A DNA stretch of 49,413 bases from Streptomyces sp. MMG1121. GTDB taxonomy: Bacteria > Actinomycetota > Actinomycetes > Streptomycetales > Streptomycetaceae. The stretch spans positions 1-49,413 of the forward strand of contig NZ_LGDV01000211.1 in assembly GCF_001280015.1 (NCBI RefSeq). Reading direction: 5' to 3'. Position numbers and translations under genes: made by a program. This document shows, piece after piece, positions 16,737 to 25,960 of the stretch. The notes under the pieces are model-generated. The model did no database searches and was not told where the DNA came from. It worked only from the letters and a program-made list of their open reading frames with translations. Positions within the stretch are counted from its first letter, which is position 1; the number at the start of each line of letters is the position of its first letter.

Positions 16737-17564
16737 ATGCCCCGCAATCGCACCTCCCGCCGCCTCGCCGCGGACGTGGCCCTCCTCGCCGTCGCCGTGG
16801 CCTTCGCACTGCCCCTCGCCTGGGTGGTGCTGTCCGCCGTGGACCCGCACGCCGACCTCAGGGTCCGCGTCCCCGACGGGCTCACGACGGCCAACTTCCG
16901 CGCCGTACTGACCCCGGACATCACCTACACCCCGCTGCTCAACAGCCTGGTCCTGTGCGGCTGCGCCACGGCACTCACGGTCGCCTGCGCCGCCCTCGCC
17001 GCCTACCCGCTCTCCCGCTTCCGCTCCCGTCTGAACCGGCCCTTCCTGCTGGCGATCCTGTTCGCGACGAGCCTGCCGATCACCGCGATCATGGTCCCGG
17101 TCTACGCACTGTTCGTCCGCGTGAACCTCATCGACACCCTCCAGGGCACGATCCTGTTCTTCGCCGCCTCCCAACTCCCCTTCGCCATCTGGCTGATGAA
17201 GAACTTCATGGACGGGGTACCGAAGGAACTGGAGGAGGCGGCCTGGACGGACGGCGCGTCCTCGCTCCAGTCACTGCTCCGCGTCGTGCTGCCGTTGATG
17301 GGGCCCGGGCTCGCCGTCGTCACCGTCTTCTCGTTCGTGATGATGTGGGGCAACTTCTTCGTCCCGTTCATGCTGCTGCTCACCCCGGACCAGATGCCGG
17401 CCTCGGTCAGCATCAACGACTTCTTCGGCAACCGGGGCATGGTGGCGTACGGCCAGCTCGCCGCGTTCTCCGTGATCTACTCGACGCCCGTGATCCTGCT
17501 GTACGTGCTGGTGGCGCGCAGACTGGGCGGCGGGTTCGCGCTGGGCGGGGCGGTCAAGGGATGA
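16737..17564 (+). CDS. Sugar ABC importer permease 2 (MalG-like)
   Basis: The 275-residue protein has about six helices and the EAA loop EEAAWTDGASSLQSLLRVVL. It begins 7 bp after the stop of permease 1 and is the last gene of the operon. With permease 1 it makes the translocation pore for a carbohydrate. The absence of an ATPase gene is typical of Streptomyces CUT1 importers that share MsiK. Confidence 0.92.
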   Translation: MPRNRTSRRLAADVALLAVAVAFALPLAWVVLSAVDPHADLRVRVPDGLTTANFRAVLTPDITYTPLLNSLVLCGCATALTVACAALAAYPLSRFRSRLNRPFLLAILFATSLPITAIMVPVYALFVRVNLIDTLQGTILFFAASQLPFAIWLMKNFMDGVPKELEEAAWTDGASSLQSLLRVVLPLMGPGLAVVTVFSFVMMWGNFFVPFMLLLTPDQMPASVSINDFFGNRGMVAYGQLAAFSVIYSTPVILLYVLVARRLGGGFALGGAVKG

Positions 17565-17601
17565 TCCGGGAAGGTATTCCGCCCGTTACATACCGAACGG
17601 C

Positions 17602-17618
17602 CGGAACTGTACGTTCCG
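17602..17618. promoter_or_regulatory. Dyad upstream of the XRE-like gene
   Basis: CGGAACTGTACGTTCCG is a 6-5-6 inverted repeat between the end of the importer operon and the XRE-like regulator, about 55 bp before the latter's -10 box. It may be an operator or a weak terminator. Confidence 0.35.
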
Positions 17619-17683
17619 ACAATCCGTGATCCTGTCCGAACAGACCGTAGCCAGCAGGGGCCGACGGGCTTAGCTTGTGCGAG

Positions 17684-18373
17684 GTGCGCCAACCCTCAGC
17701 CCTCCCCTTCAACGCCCCGGCCGCCCGCAGACTGCGTGCCGCGCTCGGCATGGGCCCCGAACACGTCGCCTACGGCATGCGGGTCTCGTACGGCCTGCCC
17801 TATGTCACCCCCGATCTCGTCATCGCCTGGGAGCGGGGCACGTCCGCCCCCGCCAATGCCGAACTGACCGCGCTGGCAGGCGTGTTGTGGTGTTCGCCGG
17901 GTGAGCTGATCGGCCGCCCGCGGACCCTGCGCGAGCACCGGATCGCCCGCGCCCTCGCCGCCGAGGACGTCGCCCATGCCGTGAGCATGGAGCTGCGCGG
18001 CTATCTGCGGATGGAGGAGAGCGGGCAGTGGCGGGGCAACGAGCGCCAGTCGGCCGCGCTGGCCGAGGTGCTCGGCCTGGCGCTGCAGGACTTCGTGACC
18101 GTCACGGGCCGTGAGGAGAAGCTCACCGACCTGCTGCACAGCGCCGTGACCACCCGCTGGCAGGCCTACGTGCGGCCGGTGCTGAAGCTGGTCCCGCTGG
18201 ACAAGGGCATCCTGGAGGGGGTCCTCCAGGCACTGCACCAGGACTACCAGGGACACATGGCCGCGACCCTCAGCTGGGGCGGCGGTACCCGGAAGTCCAG
18301 CGAGTCCGGCCGGGACTTCCTCGACCGGATAGTGGACAACTTCTGGACGGCGGTGGCGGAGCGGACGGCCTAG
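17684..18373 (+). CDS. XRE-like helix-turn-helix protein, probably leaderless
   Basis: The 229-residue protein has a possible N-terminal helix-turn-helix (about 15-75, MGPEHVAYGMRVSYGLPYVTPDLVIAWERG) and a second repeat-like segment (about 85-150, MSMELRGYLRMEESGQW). Both read like degenerate XRE domains. The start is GTG 17684: TAGCTT at 17671-17676 ends 7 nt before it and there is no Shine-Dalgarno site, so the mRNA is probably leaderless. Targets and ligand are unknown. Weak possibility: a regulator of the upstream importer. Confidence 0.7.
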   Translation: MRQPSALPFNAPAARRLRAALGMGPEHVAYGMRVSYGLPYVTPDLVIAWERGTSAPANAELTALAGVLWCSPGELIGRPRTLREHRIARALAAEDVAHAVSMELRGYLRMEESGQWRGNERQSAALAEVLGLALQDFVTVTGREEKLTDLLHSAVTTRWQAYVRPVLKLVPLDKGILEGVLQALHQDYQGHMAATLSWGGGTRKSSESGRDFLDRIVDNFWTAVAERTA

Positions 18374-18407
18374 CCGCCCCGCCGCCCCGCCGCTCAGCCG
18401 CTTGTCG

Positions 18408-19433
18408 CTAGAAGACCGACTCCGCCTCGTCCATCCGGTCCTTCGGGACCGTCTTCAGCTCGGTGACCGCCTCCGCGAGCGGCACCATGACGATGTCGGT
18501 GCCGCGCAGCGCGGTCATCCGGCCGAACTCGCCGCGGTGGGCCGCCTCGACGGCGTGCCAGCCGAAGCGGGTGGCGAGAACGCGGTCGTAGGCGGTGGGG
18601 ACGCCGCCGCGCTGGACGTGGCCGAGGATGACCGGCTTGGCCTCCTTGCCGAGGCGCCGCTCCAGCTCGTACGCGAGCGCCGTACCGATGCCCTGGAAGC
18701 GCTCGTGGCCGTACTGGTCGATCGCGCCCTTGCCGTAGTCCATGCTGCCCTCGGCCGGGTGGGCACCCTCGGCGACGCAGATGACGGCGAACTTCTTGCC
18801 GCGGGCGAAGCGCTCCTCGACCATCTTGACGAGGTCGGCGGGGTCGAAGGGGCGCTCGGGCAGGCAGATGCCGTGGGCGCCGGCGGCCATGCCGGACTCC
18901 AGGGCGATCCAGCCGGCGTGCCGGCCCATGACCTCGACGACCATCACGCGCTGGTGGGACTCGGCAGTCGTCTTCAGACGGTCCATCGCCTCGGTCGCGA
19001 CGCCCACCGCCGTGTCGAAGCCGAAGGTGCGGTCGGTGGAGGAGATGTCGTTGTCGATGGTCTTGGGGACGCCGACGACGGGGAGACCCGCGTCGGAGAG
19101 CATGCGGGCCGCGGTGAGCGTGCCCTCGCCGCCGATCGGGATCAGCGCGTCGATGCCGAACTCCTCGACCATGTCGGTGGCCCGCTCGCAGGCCTCGCGC
19201 AGCCGGTCGCGCTCCAGCCGGGAGGAGCCGAGGATGGTGCCGCCGCGGGCCAGGATGCCGCTGACGGCGTCCAGGTCGAGGCCGCGGTAGTGACGGTCGA
19301 GCAGACCCCGGAAGCCGTCCTCGAAGCCGATGATCTCGTCGCCGTACTGCGCCACCGCGCGGTGCACGACCGAACGGATCACGGCGTTCAGGCCGGGGCA
19401 GTCGCCGCCTGCGGTGAGAACTCCGATGCGCAT
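18408..19433 (-). CDS. pfkA: ATP-dependent 6-phosphofructokinase
   Basis: The 341-residue enzyme phosphorylates fructose 6-phosphate in glycolysis. Motifs are GGDCPGLN (residues 9-16), GGEGT (101-105) with Gly104, and the catalytic PKTIDNDI. Gly at position 104 is the residue associated with ATP use; PPi-dependent enzymes have Asp there. The length suits the group III actinobacterial PFK. ATG 19433 has AGGAG 10 nt upstream. It is divergent from pta-ackA, next to pyk, forming a glycolysis/overflow cluster. Confidence 0.95.
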   Translation of the reverse strand: MRIGVLTAGGDCPGLNAVIRSVVHRAVAQYGDEIIGFEDGFRGLLDRHYRGLDLDAVSGILARGGTILGSSRLERDRLREACERATDMVEEFGIDALIPIGGEGTLTAARMLSDAGLPVVGVPKTIDNDISSTDRTFGFDTAVGVATEAMDRLKTTAESHQRVMVVEVMGRHAGWIALESGMAAGAHGICLPERPFDPADLVKMVEERFARGKKFAVICVAEGAHPAEGSMDYGKGAIDQYGHERFQGIGTALAYELERRLGKEAKPVILGHVQRGGVPTAYDRVLATRFGWHAVEAAHRGEFGRMTALRGTDIVMVPLAEAVTELKTVPKDRMDEAESVF

Positions 19434-19558
19434 CGTGCTGTGTCTCCTGCTCGCTGTCGGTGCCGGTGAGCCAGTGCCGATTGTTCCACGTCCGCCGGGG
19501 CACTGAGTTACTTGACGGGCGCCTTATCCGGCACCGGGGGTATTGTCAAGAGGGTTCT

Positions 19559-19581
19559 GCTCACCTTGGTGGGCGATTTTT
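19559..19581 (+). promoter_or_regulatory. Possible attenuator hairpin in the pta leader
   Basis: GCTCACC and GGTGGGC form a short stem (one G-T pair) and are followed by GATTTTTAT, that is, a terminator-like hairpin with a T5 run about 53 bp before the pta GTG. A TATTGT box at 19541-19546 could be the -10. The stem is short, so this is tentative. Confidence 0.3.
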
Positions 19582-19633
19582 ATGCCGAAGAGGCGACATT
19601 CCGCACATATGACATGAGGAACGGAGTGGACGC

Positions 19634-21709
19634 GTGACGCGCAGCGTGTACGTGACCGGGATCGACCGGGGTGACGGCCGCCAGGTCGTGGAGCTTGGGG
19701 TCATGGAGCTCCTGACCAGGCAGGTCGACCGGGTGGGGGTCTTCCGGCCGCTCGTCCACGACCGGCCCGACCGGATGTTCGAGCTGCTGCGGTCGCGCTA
19801 CCGCCTCTCGCAGGACCCGGCGACGGTCTACGGCATGGACTACCACGCGGCGTCCGCCCTCCAGGCCGAGCAGGGCACCGACGAACTGGTCTCCGCGCTG
19901 GTCGACCGCTTCCACCTGGTGGCCCGGGACTACGACGTCGTCCTCGTCCTCGGCACCGACTTCGCCGGCACCCAGCTCCCGGACGAGCTGTCCCTGAACG
20001 CCCGCCTGGCCAACGAGTTCGGTGCGTCCGTCATCCCCGTGGTCGGCGGACGCAAGCAGACCGCCGAGTCCGTGCTGGCCGAGACGCGCAACGCCTACCG
20101 CGCCTACGACGGCCTCGGCTGCGACGTGCTCGCGATGGTCACCAACCGGGTGGCCCGCGAGGACCGCGACGCGATCGCCGAGCGGCTCGCGAACCGGCTG
20201 CCGGTGCCCTGCTACGTCGTCCCCGACGAGCCCGCGCTGTCCGCCCCGACCGTCTCCCAGATCACCCATGCGCTCGACGCCAAGGTGCTGCTCGGCGACG
20301 ACTCGGGCCTCGCCCGGGACGCGCTGGACTTCGTCTTCGGCGGCGCGATGCTGCCGAACCTGCTGGCCGCCCTGACCCCCGGCTGCCTGGTCGTCACCCC
20401 GGGCGACCGCGCCGACCTGGTCGTCGGCTCGCTGGCCGCGCACAGCGCCGGCACCCCGCCGATAGCCGGCGTACTGCTCACCCTGAACGAGGTCCCGCGC
20501 GACGAGATCCTCACCCTCGCCGCCCGCCTCGCCCCGGGCACCCCGGTGCTCTCCGTGGCCGGCACCAGCTTCCCCACCGCCGAGCAGCTCTTCTCCCTGG
20601 AGGGGAAGATGACCGCGGCCACCCCGCGCAAGGCGGAGACCGCGCTCGGCCTGTTCGAGCGGTACGCCGACACCGCCGACCTGGCCCGCCGGGTCTCGGC
20701 GCCGAGCAGCGACCGGGTCACCCCGATGATGTTCGAGCACAAGCTGCTGGAGCAGGCCCGCTCCGACAAGCGCCGGGTCGTGCTGCCGGAGGGCACCGAG
20801 GCGCGGGTGCTGCACGCGGCCGAGGTGCTGCTGCGCAGGGGCGTCTGCGACCTGACCCTGCTCGGGCCGGAGGACCAGATCCGCAAGAAGGCCGCCGACC
20901 TCGGCATCGACCTCGGCGACACCCAGCTGATCGACCCGGCCACCTCGGAGCTGCGCGACTCCTTCGCCGAGAAGTACGCGGCGCTGCGCGCCCACAAGGG
21001 CGTCACGGTCGAGCTGGCCTACGACGTCGTGTCGGACGTGAACTACTTCGGCACCCTGATGGTCGAGGAGGGGCTGGCCGACGGCATGGTCTCCGGGTCC
21101 GTCCACTCCACGGCGGCCACCATCCGGCCCGCCTTCGAGATCATCAAGACCCGGCCGGACTCGTCCATCGTCTCGTCCGTCTTCTTCATGTGCCTGGCCG
21201 ACAAGGTGCTGGTCTACGGCGACTGCGCGGTCAACCCGGACCCCAACGCCGAACAGCTCGCGGACATCGCGACCCAGTCGGCGGGTACGGCCGCGCAGTT
21301 CGGCGTGGAGCCGCGGATCGCGATGCTGTCGTACTCCACCGGTACGTCCGGTTCGGGCGCCGACGTCGACAAGGTGCGCGAGGCGACCGAGCTGGCCCGC
21401 TCGCGCCGGCCCGACCTGAAGATCGAGGGTCCGATCCAGTACGACGCGGCCGTGGAGCCGTCGGTCGCGGCCACCAAGCTGCCCCAGTCCGACGTCGCCG
21501 GGCAGGCGACGGTCCTGATCTTCCCCGACCTCAACACAGGCAACAACACGTACAAGGCCGTGCAGCGTTCGGCCGGCGCGATCGCCGTCGGACCGGTCCT
21601 GCAGGGCCTGCGCAAGCCGGTCAACGACCTGTCCCGGGGCGCGCTCGTCCAGGACATCGTCAACACCGTCGCCATCACGGCGATCCAGGCCCAGACGCCC
21701 GCCAACTGA
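19634..21709 (+). CDS. pta: Phosphate acetyltransferase, long form
   Basis: The 691-residue enzyme converts acetyl-CoA and phosphate to acetyl phosphate. It is the long type: an N-terminal P-loop-like domain related to dethiobiotin synthetase (about 1-210), a DRTGG-type middle domain (about 210-330) and the C-terminal catalytic domain (about 365-690), with KRRVVLPEGTEARVL and DPNAEQLADIA. The N-terminal domains are regulatory in enteric relatives. The GTG start has GGAG (19623-19626) 7 nt upstream. ackA follows after 23 bp in the same operon. Confidence 0.95.
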   Translation: MTRSVYVTGIDRGDGRQVVELGVMELLTRQVDRVGVFRPLVHDRPDRMFELLRSRYRLSQDPATVYGMDYHAASALQAEQGTDELVSALVDRFHLVARDYDVVLVLGTDFAGTQLPDELSLNARLANEFGASVIPVVGGRKQTAESVLAETRNAYRAYDGLGCDVLAMVTNRVAREDRDAIAERLANRLPVPCYVVPDEPALSAPTVSQITHALDAKVLLGDDSGLARDALDFVFGGAMLPNLLAALTPGCLVVTPGDRADLVVGSLAAHSAGTPPIAGVLLTLNEVPRDEILTLAARLAPGTPVLSVAGTSFPTAEQLFSLEGKMTAATPRKAETALGLFERYADTADLARRVSAPSSDRVTPMMFEHKLLEQARSDKRRVVLPEGTEARVLHAAEVLLRRGVCDLTLLGPEDQIRKKAADLGIDLGDTQLIDPATSELRDSFAEKYAALRAHKGVTVELAYDVVSDVNYFGTLMVEEGLADGMVSGSVHSTAATIRPAFEIIKTRPDSSIVSSVFFMCLADKVLVYGDCAVNPDPNAEQLADIATQSAGTAAQFGVEPRIAMLSYSTGTSGSGADVDKVREATELARSRRPDLKIEGPIQYDAAVEPSVAATKLPQSDVAGQATVLIFPDLNTGNNTYKAVQRSAGAIAVGPVLQGLRKPVNDLSRGALVQDIVNTVAITAIQAQTPAN

Positions 21710-21732
21710 CCACAGAGAGCAACAGATTCACC

Positions 21733-22941
21733 GTGACCGCGTCCCGTGTCCTCGTCCTCAACTCCGGCTCCTCGTCGGTGAAGTACCAGCTGCTCGACAT
21801 GAGCGACTCCAGCAGGCTGGCCGCCGGCCTGGTGGAGCGCATCGGCGAGCAGACCTCCCGGCTCAAGCACACCTGTCTCACCACCGGCGACACCCGTGAG
21901 CACACCGGCCCCATCGCCGACCACGAGGCCGCGCTCAAGGCCGTCGCGGAGGAGCTGGGCCGGGACGGCCTCGGTCTCGACTCGCCGGAACTGGCGGCGA
22001 TCGGGCACCGGGTGGTGCACGGCGGCATGTTCTTCACCGAGCCGACCGTCGTCGACGACGAGGTGATCGCCGAGATCGAGCGGCTGATCCCGGTCGCCCC
22101 GTTGCACAACCCGGCCAACCTCACCGGCATCCGTACCGCCCGGGCGCTGCGCCCCGACCTGCCGCAGGTCGCCGTCTTCGACACCGCGTTCCACACGACG
22201 ATGCCGGAGTCCGCGGCGCGCTACGCGATCGACCCGAAGATCGCCGACCGGCACCGCATCCGCCGCTACGGCTTCCACGGCACCTCGCACGCGTACGTCT
22301 CGCGGGAGACCGCGCGGCTGCTGGGCAGGGCGCCGCAGGACGTCAACGTCATCGTGCTGCACCTGGGCAACGGGGCGTCGGCCTCGGCGGTCCGCGGCGG
22401 CCGGTGCGTGGACACCTCCATGGGGCTGACGCCGCTGGAGGGGCTGGTGATGGGCACGCGCTCGGGCGATCTGGATCCGGCCGTCATCTTCCATTTGGCC
22501 CGGGTTGGCGGAATGTCCATGGACGAGATCGACACTCTTCTCAACAAGAGGAGCGGTCTGTTCGGCCTGTGCGGGGACAACGACATGCGGGAGATCCGCC
22601 GCCGGATCGACGAGAGCGACGAAGAAGCCGCACTCGCCTTCGACATTTACATTCACCGGCTCAAGAAGTACATCGGCGCTTATTACGCCGTCCTGGGCAC
22701 AGTGGACGCGGTCGTCTTCACCGCGGGTGTCGGCGAGAACGCGGCGCCGGTGCGCGAGGCCGCGGCCGCGGGCCTTGAGGGGCTGGGCCTGGCGGTCGAC
22801 CCGGAGCTGAACGCGGTGCGAGCGGACGTGGCCAGGCTGATCTCTCCGAAGGACGCGCGTGTCGCGGTCGCCGTGGTGCCGACGGATGAGGAACTGGAGA
22901 TCGCGACGCAGACCTACGCACTGGTCGGAAAGAACAACTGA
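21733..22941 (+). CDS. ackA: Acetate kinase
   Basis: The 402-residue ASKHA-fold enzyme makes ATP and acetate from acetyl phosphate, or the reverse. It has the N-terminal signature VLVLNSGSSSVKY, HRVVHGG, FDTAFH, YGFHGTSH, and GLMGTRSGDLDP read here as GLVMGTRSGDLDP. The C-terminal FTAGVGENA is also present. GTG 21733 gives the standard length, though the Shine-Dalgarno site is weak (GAGAG about 15 nt upstream), in keeping with coupling to pta. Codons near 22488-22700 are slightly richer in A/T than the rest. Confidence 0.95.
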   Translation: MTASRVLVLNSGSSSVKYQLLDMSDSSRLAAGLVERIGEQTSRLKHTCLTTGDTREHTGPIADHEAALKAVAEELGRDGLGLDSPELAAIGHRVVHGGMFFTEPTVVDDEVIAEIERLIPVAPLHNPANLTGIRTARALRPDLPQVAVFDTAFHTTMPESAARYAIDPKIADRHRIRRYGFHGTSHAYVSRETARLLGRAPQDVNVIVLHLGNGASASAVRGGRCVDTSMGLTPLEGLVMGTRSGDLDPAVIFHLARVGGMSMDEIDTLLNKRSGLFGLCGDNDMREIRRRIDESDEEAALAFDIYIHRLKKYIGAYYAVLGTVDAVVFTAGVGENAAPVREAAAAGLEGLGLAVDPELNAVRADVARLISPKDARVAVAVVPTDEELEIATQTYALVGKNN

Positions 22942-22984
22942 ATAGCACCTGAGCGGTGTGGCACTCATTTGTATCTTCCGCCAG

Positions 22985-23019
22985 ACGGAATATTCCGTAG
23001 CGAAACAAACCGATAGGAT
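22985..23019 (+). promoter_or_regulatory. pyk promoter with 14-bp palindrome
   Basis: A perfect palindrome ACGGAATATTCCGT (22985-22998) lies on the -35 region; TAGGAT at 23014-23019 is the -10, 6 nt before the pyk ATG. A protein bound to the dyad would block or replace -35 contact. Confidence 0.55.
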
Positions 23020-23025
23020 CGCCCC

Positions 23026-24453
23026 ATGCGCCGTTCGAAAATCGTCTGTACTCTCGGCCCCGCGGTCGACACCCACGAGATGCTCGTCGCCATGATCGAG
23101 GCGGGCATGAATGTGGCCCGGTTCAACTTCAGCCACGGCACCCACGCAGAGCACCAGGCGCGGTACGACCGCGTCCGGGCCGCGTCCAAGGAGACCGGCC
23201 GGGCCATCGGCGTCCTCGCCGACCTGCAGGGCCCGAAGATCCGCCTGGAGACCTTCGCCGAGGGTCCGGTCGAGCTGGAGCGCGGTGACGAGTTCGTCAT
23301 CACGACCGAGGACGTGCCGGGCGACAAGCACATCTGCGGTACGACGTACAAGGGGCTGCCGGGCGACGTGTCGCGCGGCGACCAGGTCCTGATCAACGAC
23401 GGAAACGTCGAGCTGAAGGTCCTGGACGTCGAGGGCCCGCGGGTCAAGACGATCGTCATCGAGGGCGGTGTCGTCTCCGACCACAAGGGCATCAACCTGC
23501 CCGGCGCGGCCGTCAACGTGCCCGCGCTGAGCGAGAAGGACATCGAGGACCTGCGCTTCGCCCTCCGCATGGGCTGCGACATGGTCGCGCTGTCCTTCGT
23601 CCGGGACGCCAAGGACGTCCAGGACGTGCACCGCGTCATGGACGAGGAGGGCCGCCGGGTCCCGGTCATCGCCAAGGTGGAGAAGCCGCAGGCGGTGCAG
23701 AACATGGAGGACGTCGTCGCGGCGTTCGACGCCGTGATGGTGGCCCGTGGCGACCTCGCCGTCGAGTATCCGCTCGAGAAGGTCCCCATGGTGCAGAAGC
23801 GCCTGATCGAGCTGTGCCGGCGCAACGCCAAGCCGGTGATCGTGGCGACCCAGATGATGGAGTCGATGATCACCAACTCCCGTCCGACCCGCGCCGAGGC
23901 CTCCGACGTGGCCAACGCGATCCTGGACGGCGCCGACGCGGTCATGCTGTCGGCCGAGTCCAGCGTGGGCGCGTACCCGGTCGAGACCGTCAAGACGATG
24001 TCGAAGATCGTCACGGCGGCCGAGCAGGAGCTGCTCTCCAAGGGCCTGCAGCCGCTGGTGCCGGGCAAGAAGCCGCGCACGCAGGGTGGTTCGGTGGCCC
24101 GCGCGGCCTGCGAGATCGCCGACTTCCTCGGTGGCCGGGGCCTGATCGCCTTCACCCAGTCCGGTGACACCGCGCGCCGCCTCTCCCGCTACCGCGCGAC
24201 CCAGCCGATCATCGCCTTCACCACGGACGAGTCCACCCGCAACCAGCTCACCCTCAGCTGGGGCGTGGAGTCGCACGTCGTGCCGTTCGTCAACACCACC
24301 GACGAGATGGTCGACCTGGTGGACCAGGAGATCGCCAAGCTGGGCCGCTTCGACGCGGGCGACACGGTCATCATCACCGCCGGCTCGCCTCCCGGCGTCC
24401 CCGGCACCACCAACATGCTCCGCGTCCACCACCTGGGCGGTCAGAGCAACTGA
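23026..24453 (+). CDS. pyk: Pyruvate kinase
   Basis: The 475-residue enzyme converts phosphoenolpyruvate and ADP to pyruvate and ATP. It has KIVCTLGPA at the N-terminus, RFNFSHG, the active-site IAKVEKPQAV with the catalytic Lys, VMVARGDLAVE and DAVMLSAES. There is no Shine-Dalgarno site: the -10 box TAGGAT ends 6 nt before the ATG, so translation is probably leaderless. It forms its own unit downstream of ackA, bounded by two terminator hairpins. Confidence 0.95.
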   Translation: MRRSKIVCTLGPAVDTHEMLVAMIEAGMNVARFNFSHGTHAEHQARYDRVRAASKETGRAIGVLADLQGPKIRLETFAEGPVELERGDEFVITTEDVPGDKHICGTTYKGLPGDVSRGDQVLINDGNVELKVLDVEGPRVKTIVIEGGVVSDHKGINLPGAAVNVPALSEKDIEDLRFALRMGCDMVALSFVRDAKDVQDVHRVMDEEGRRVPVIAKVEKPQAVQNMEDVVAAFDAVMVARGDLAVEYPLEKVPMVQKRLIELCRRNAKPVIVATQMMESMITNSRPTRAEASDVANAILDGADAVMLSAESSVGAYPVETVKTMSKIVTAAEQELLSKGLQPLVPGKKPRTQGGSVARAACEIADFLGGRGLIAFTQSGDTARRLSRYRATQPIIAFTTDESTRNQLTLSWGVESHVVPFVNTTDEMVDLVDQEIAKLGRFDAGDTVIITAGSPPGVPGTTNMLRVHHLGGQSN

Positions 24454-24484
24454 ACGGCGCCGTAAGGCGGTTGTACAGCGCGGA

Positions 24485-24511
24485 GGGCGCCCCCTGTGAC
24501 AGGGGGCGCCC
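24485..24511 (+). terminator. pyk terminator 1
   Basis: A perfect 12-bp stem (GGGCGCCCCCTG at 24485-24496, complement 24500-24511) with a 3-nt loop begins 32 bp after the pyk stop and is followed by TTGTG. Confidence 0.85.
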
Positions 24512-24530
24512 TTGTGCTCTCCGTCAAAGG

Positions 24531-24571
24531 CCGGGGCCCGGTCCTCCACTCGGTGGAGGACCGGGCCCCGG
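24531..24571. terminator. Very stable second hairpin between pyk and the convergent envelope gene
   Basis: The arms at 24531-24549 and 24553-24571 are perfect 19-bp complements (CCGGGGCCCGGTCC... side) with a TCG loop. It sits between the pyk stop and the convergent stop at 24605 and probably terminates transcription from both sides. Confidence 0.8.
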
Positions 24572-24604
24572 TGTTGCGGCTCCCGAACGGGCTTGCGCGA
24601 CCGG

Positions 24605-25960
24605 TCAGTCGGTCGTGTACACGTGCATGCCGGGCACGTGCAGGTTGCCGCCGAACTGGCCGGCCTGGACCACCTTCACCTGGGTGAAGTAGATCAGCGG
24701 GATGTTGAGCGGGGGCGGGCTGTCGGGGCTGAACGTCACCGGGATCAGTCCGAACAGGTTGCCCGAGATGCTCTCGGTGTACATCGTCGTGGATCCGCCG
24801 GTGATGGTGGACGTCGAACCCTTGGACGCCTGCACGTGGTAGGTCTTGCCCGACAGCTTGTCGTTCACCGTCTGGTGCAGGTCCCCGATGTCCGTGCCGC
24901 CCGAGATGACGTACTTCAGCACCTTCTTCGTGGTGCCGTCGGCCGCCTTCACCTCGACGACGCCCTTGTAGTCGGCGCCCTTGAGCAGCAGCGAGCTGGC
25001 GTTGAGGTACCAGGGGTCGTCCGCCACCAGCACCTTGTTGTCGACGCCGCTCTCGTCGGTCGTGGCCGCCGGGCAGTCGCCCGCCGAGGCGCTCGCGGAC
25101 GGGCTCGGAGTCGCCGACGCGGCCGCGTCCTTGGCCGCCTTGGCGGTGTCGTCGACGGTCTTGGACACCGTGCCGGTGGTCTTCTTCACCGTGTCCCCGA
25201 CCGTCTTGCCGACCTTGGAGACGGTGTCCTTGACGGTGTCGGTGACCTTGGAGCCGGAGGCCGCGGAGGACGCCGCGTCCGGCGTGGCCGACTCGCTCGC
25301 CGACGGGCTCGCGGACGGCGTGGGGCTCGCGGACGAGCCGCCGGAGTCCTTGCCACCGGTGAGGAGGCCGCCGAGCGTGTCGCCGATGGTGTCCAGCAGA
25401 CCGCCACTGCTCTTGGACGCGGACGGCGACGGCGTGGCCGTGGCACCGCCCGAACCCGAGGAGCCGGAGCCCGAACCCGAGCCGGAGGTCGCGGTCGGCT
25501 TCGGCGTGGCCTGGTCGCCGGAGCCCGAGTCCGACGAGGAGGACGAACCCGAATCCTTGGAGCCCTTCGCGTCCTTCGCGCTCTTGCCGTCCTTCGCGTC
25601 GGCACTCGCCGAGGGCGACGGAGAGGCCGAGTCGGACGCGCCGGCGGAGGCGGACGGCGACGGCGAGGACGTGCTGTCCTTGCCGTTCACCTGCTTGACG
25701 CAGTCCTTGTACTCGTCGGCCGTCAGACTCTTGGACGTGGTCGACGGGGACGGGCTGCTGCCGCTGTCGGCGAGCGCCAGCGTGGACGTGAAGCCCATGC
25801 CCATCAGCACCGCGGTCGGCATCGCCACGGAGGCTATCGCCTTGCCGGCCGGCATGTGGAACCTGGTGAACAGCTGCTTCCTGGGGGCCGCGTGGCGTGG
25901 CCCGGTTCTCGCGCGGGACCCCTCCGCATCGGTCCCGCGGGTCACCTCGTCAGCCGGCAC
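24605..25960 (-). CDS. Secreted Ser/Pro/Ala-rich protein of unknown function
   Basis: The 451-residue protein has a charged N-terminus, a hydrophobic export signal (about 37-62, ending STLALA), a long low-complexity middle of SPSPSAS-like and Ser/Gly/Lys blocks (about 63-275) with a Lys/Thr/Asp/Val heptad-like stretch (TVKDTVSKVGKTVGDTV), and a folded C-terminal domain (about 285-451) ending MHVYTTD. No LPXTG or C-terminal membrane anchor is visible. GTG 25960 has GGGAGG 4 nt upstream and overlaps the DUF6114 gene by 11 bp. I recognise no enzyme motif. It is the last gene of a three-gene envelope operon. Confidence 0.72.
   Translation of the reverse strand: MPADEVTRGTDAEGSRARTGPRHAAPRKQLFTRFHMPAGKAIASVAMPTAVLMGMGFTSTLALADSGSSPSPSTTSKSLTADEYKDCVKQVNGKDSTSSPSPSASAGASDSASPSPSASADAKDGKSAKDAKGSKDSGSSSSSDSGSGDQATPKPTATSGSGSGSGSSGSGGATATPSPSASKSSGGLLDTIGDTLGGLLTGGKDSGGSSASPTPSASPSASESATPDAASSAASGSKVTDTVKDTVSKVGKTVGDTVKKTTGTVSKTVDDTAKAAKDAAASATPSPSASASAGDCPAATTDESGVDNKVLVADDPWYLNASSLLLKGADYKGVVEVKAADGTTKKVLKYVISGGTDIGDLHQTVNDKLSGKTYHVQASKGSTSTITGGSTTMYTESISGNLFGLIPVTFSPDSPPPLNIPLIYFTQVKVVQAGQFGGNLHVPGMHVYTTD

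Noticed and set aside
21214..24549. A 1111-codon open frame on the minus strand over ackA and pyk
   Set aside because: It is the antisense of two well-recognised enzymes, with His/Arg/Asp-rich composition typical of such shadows.
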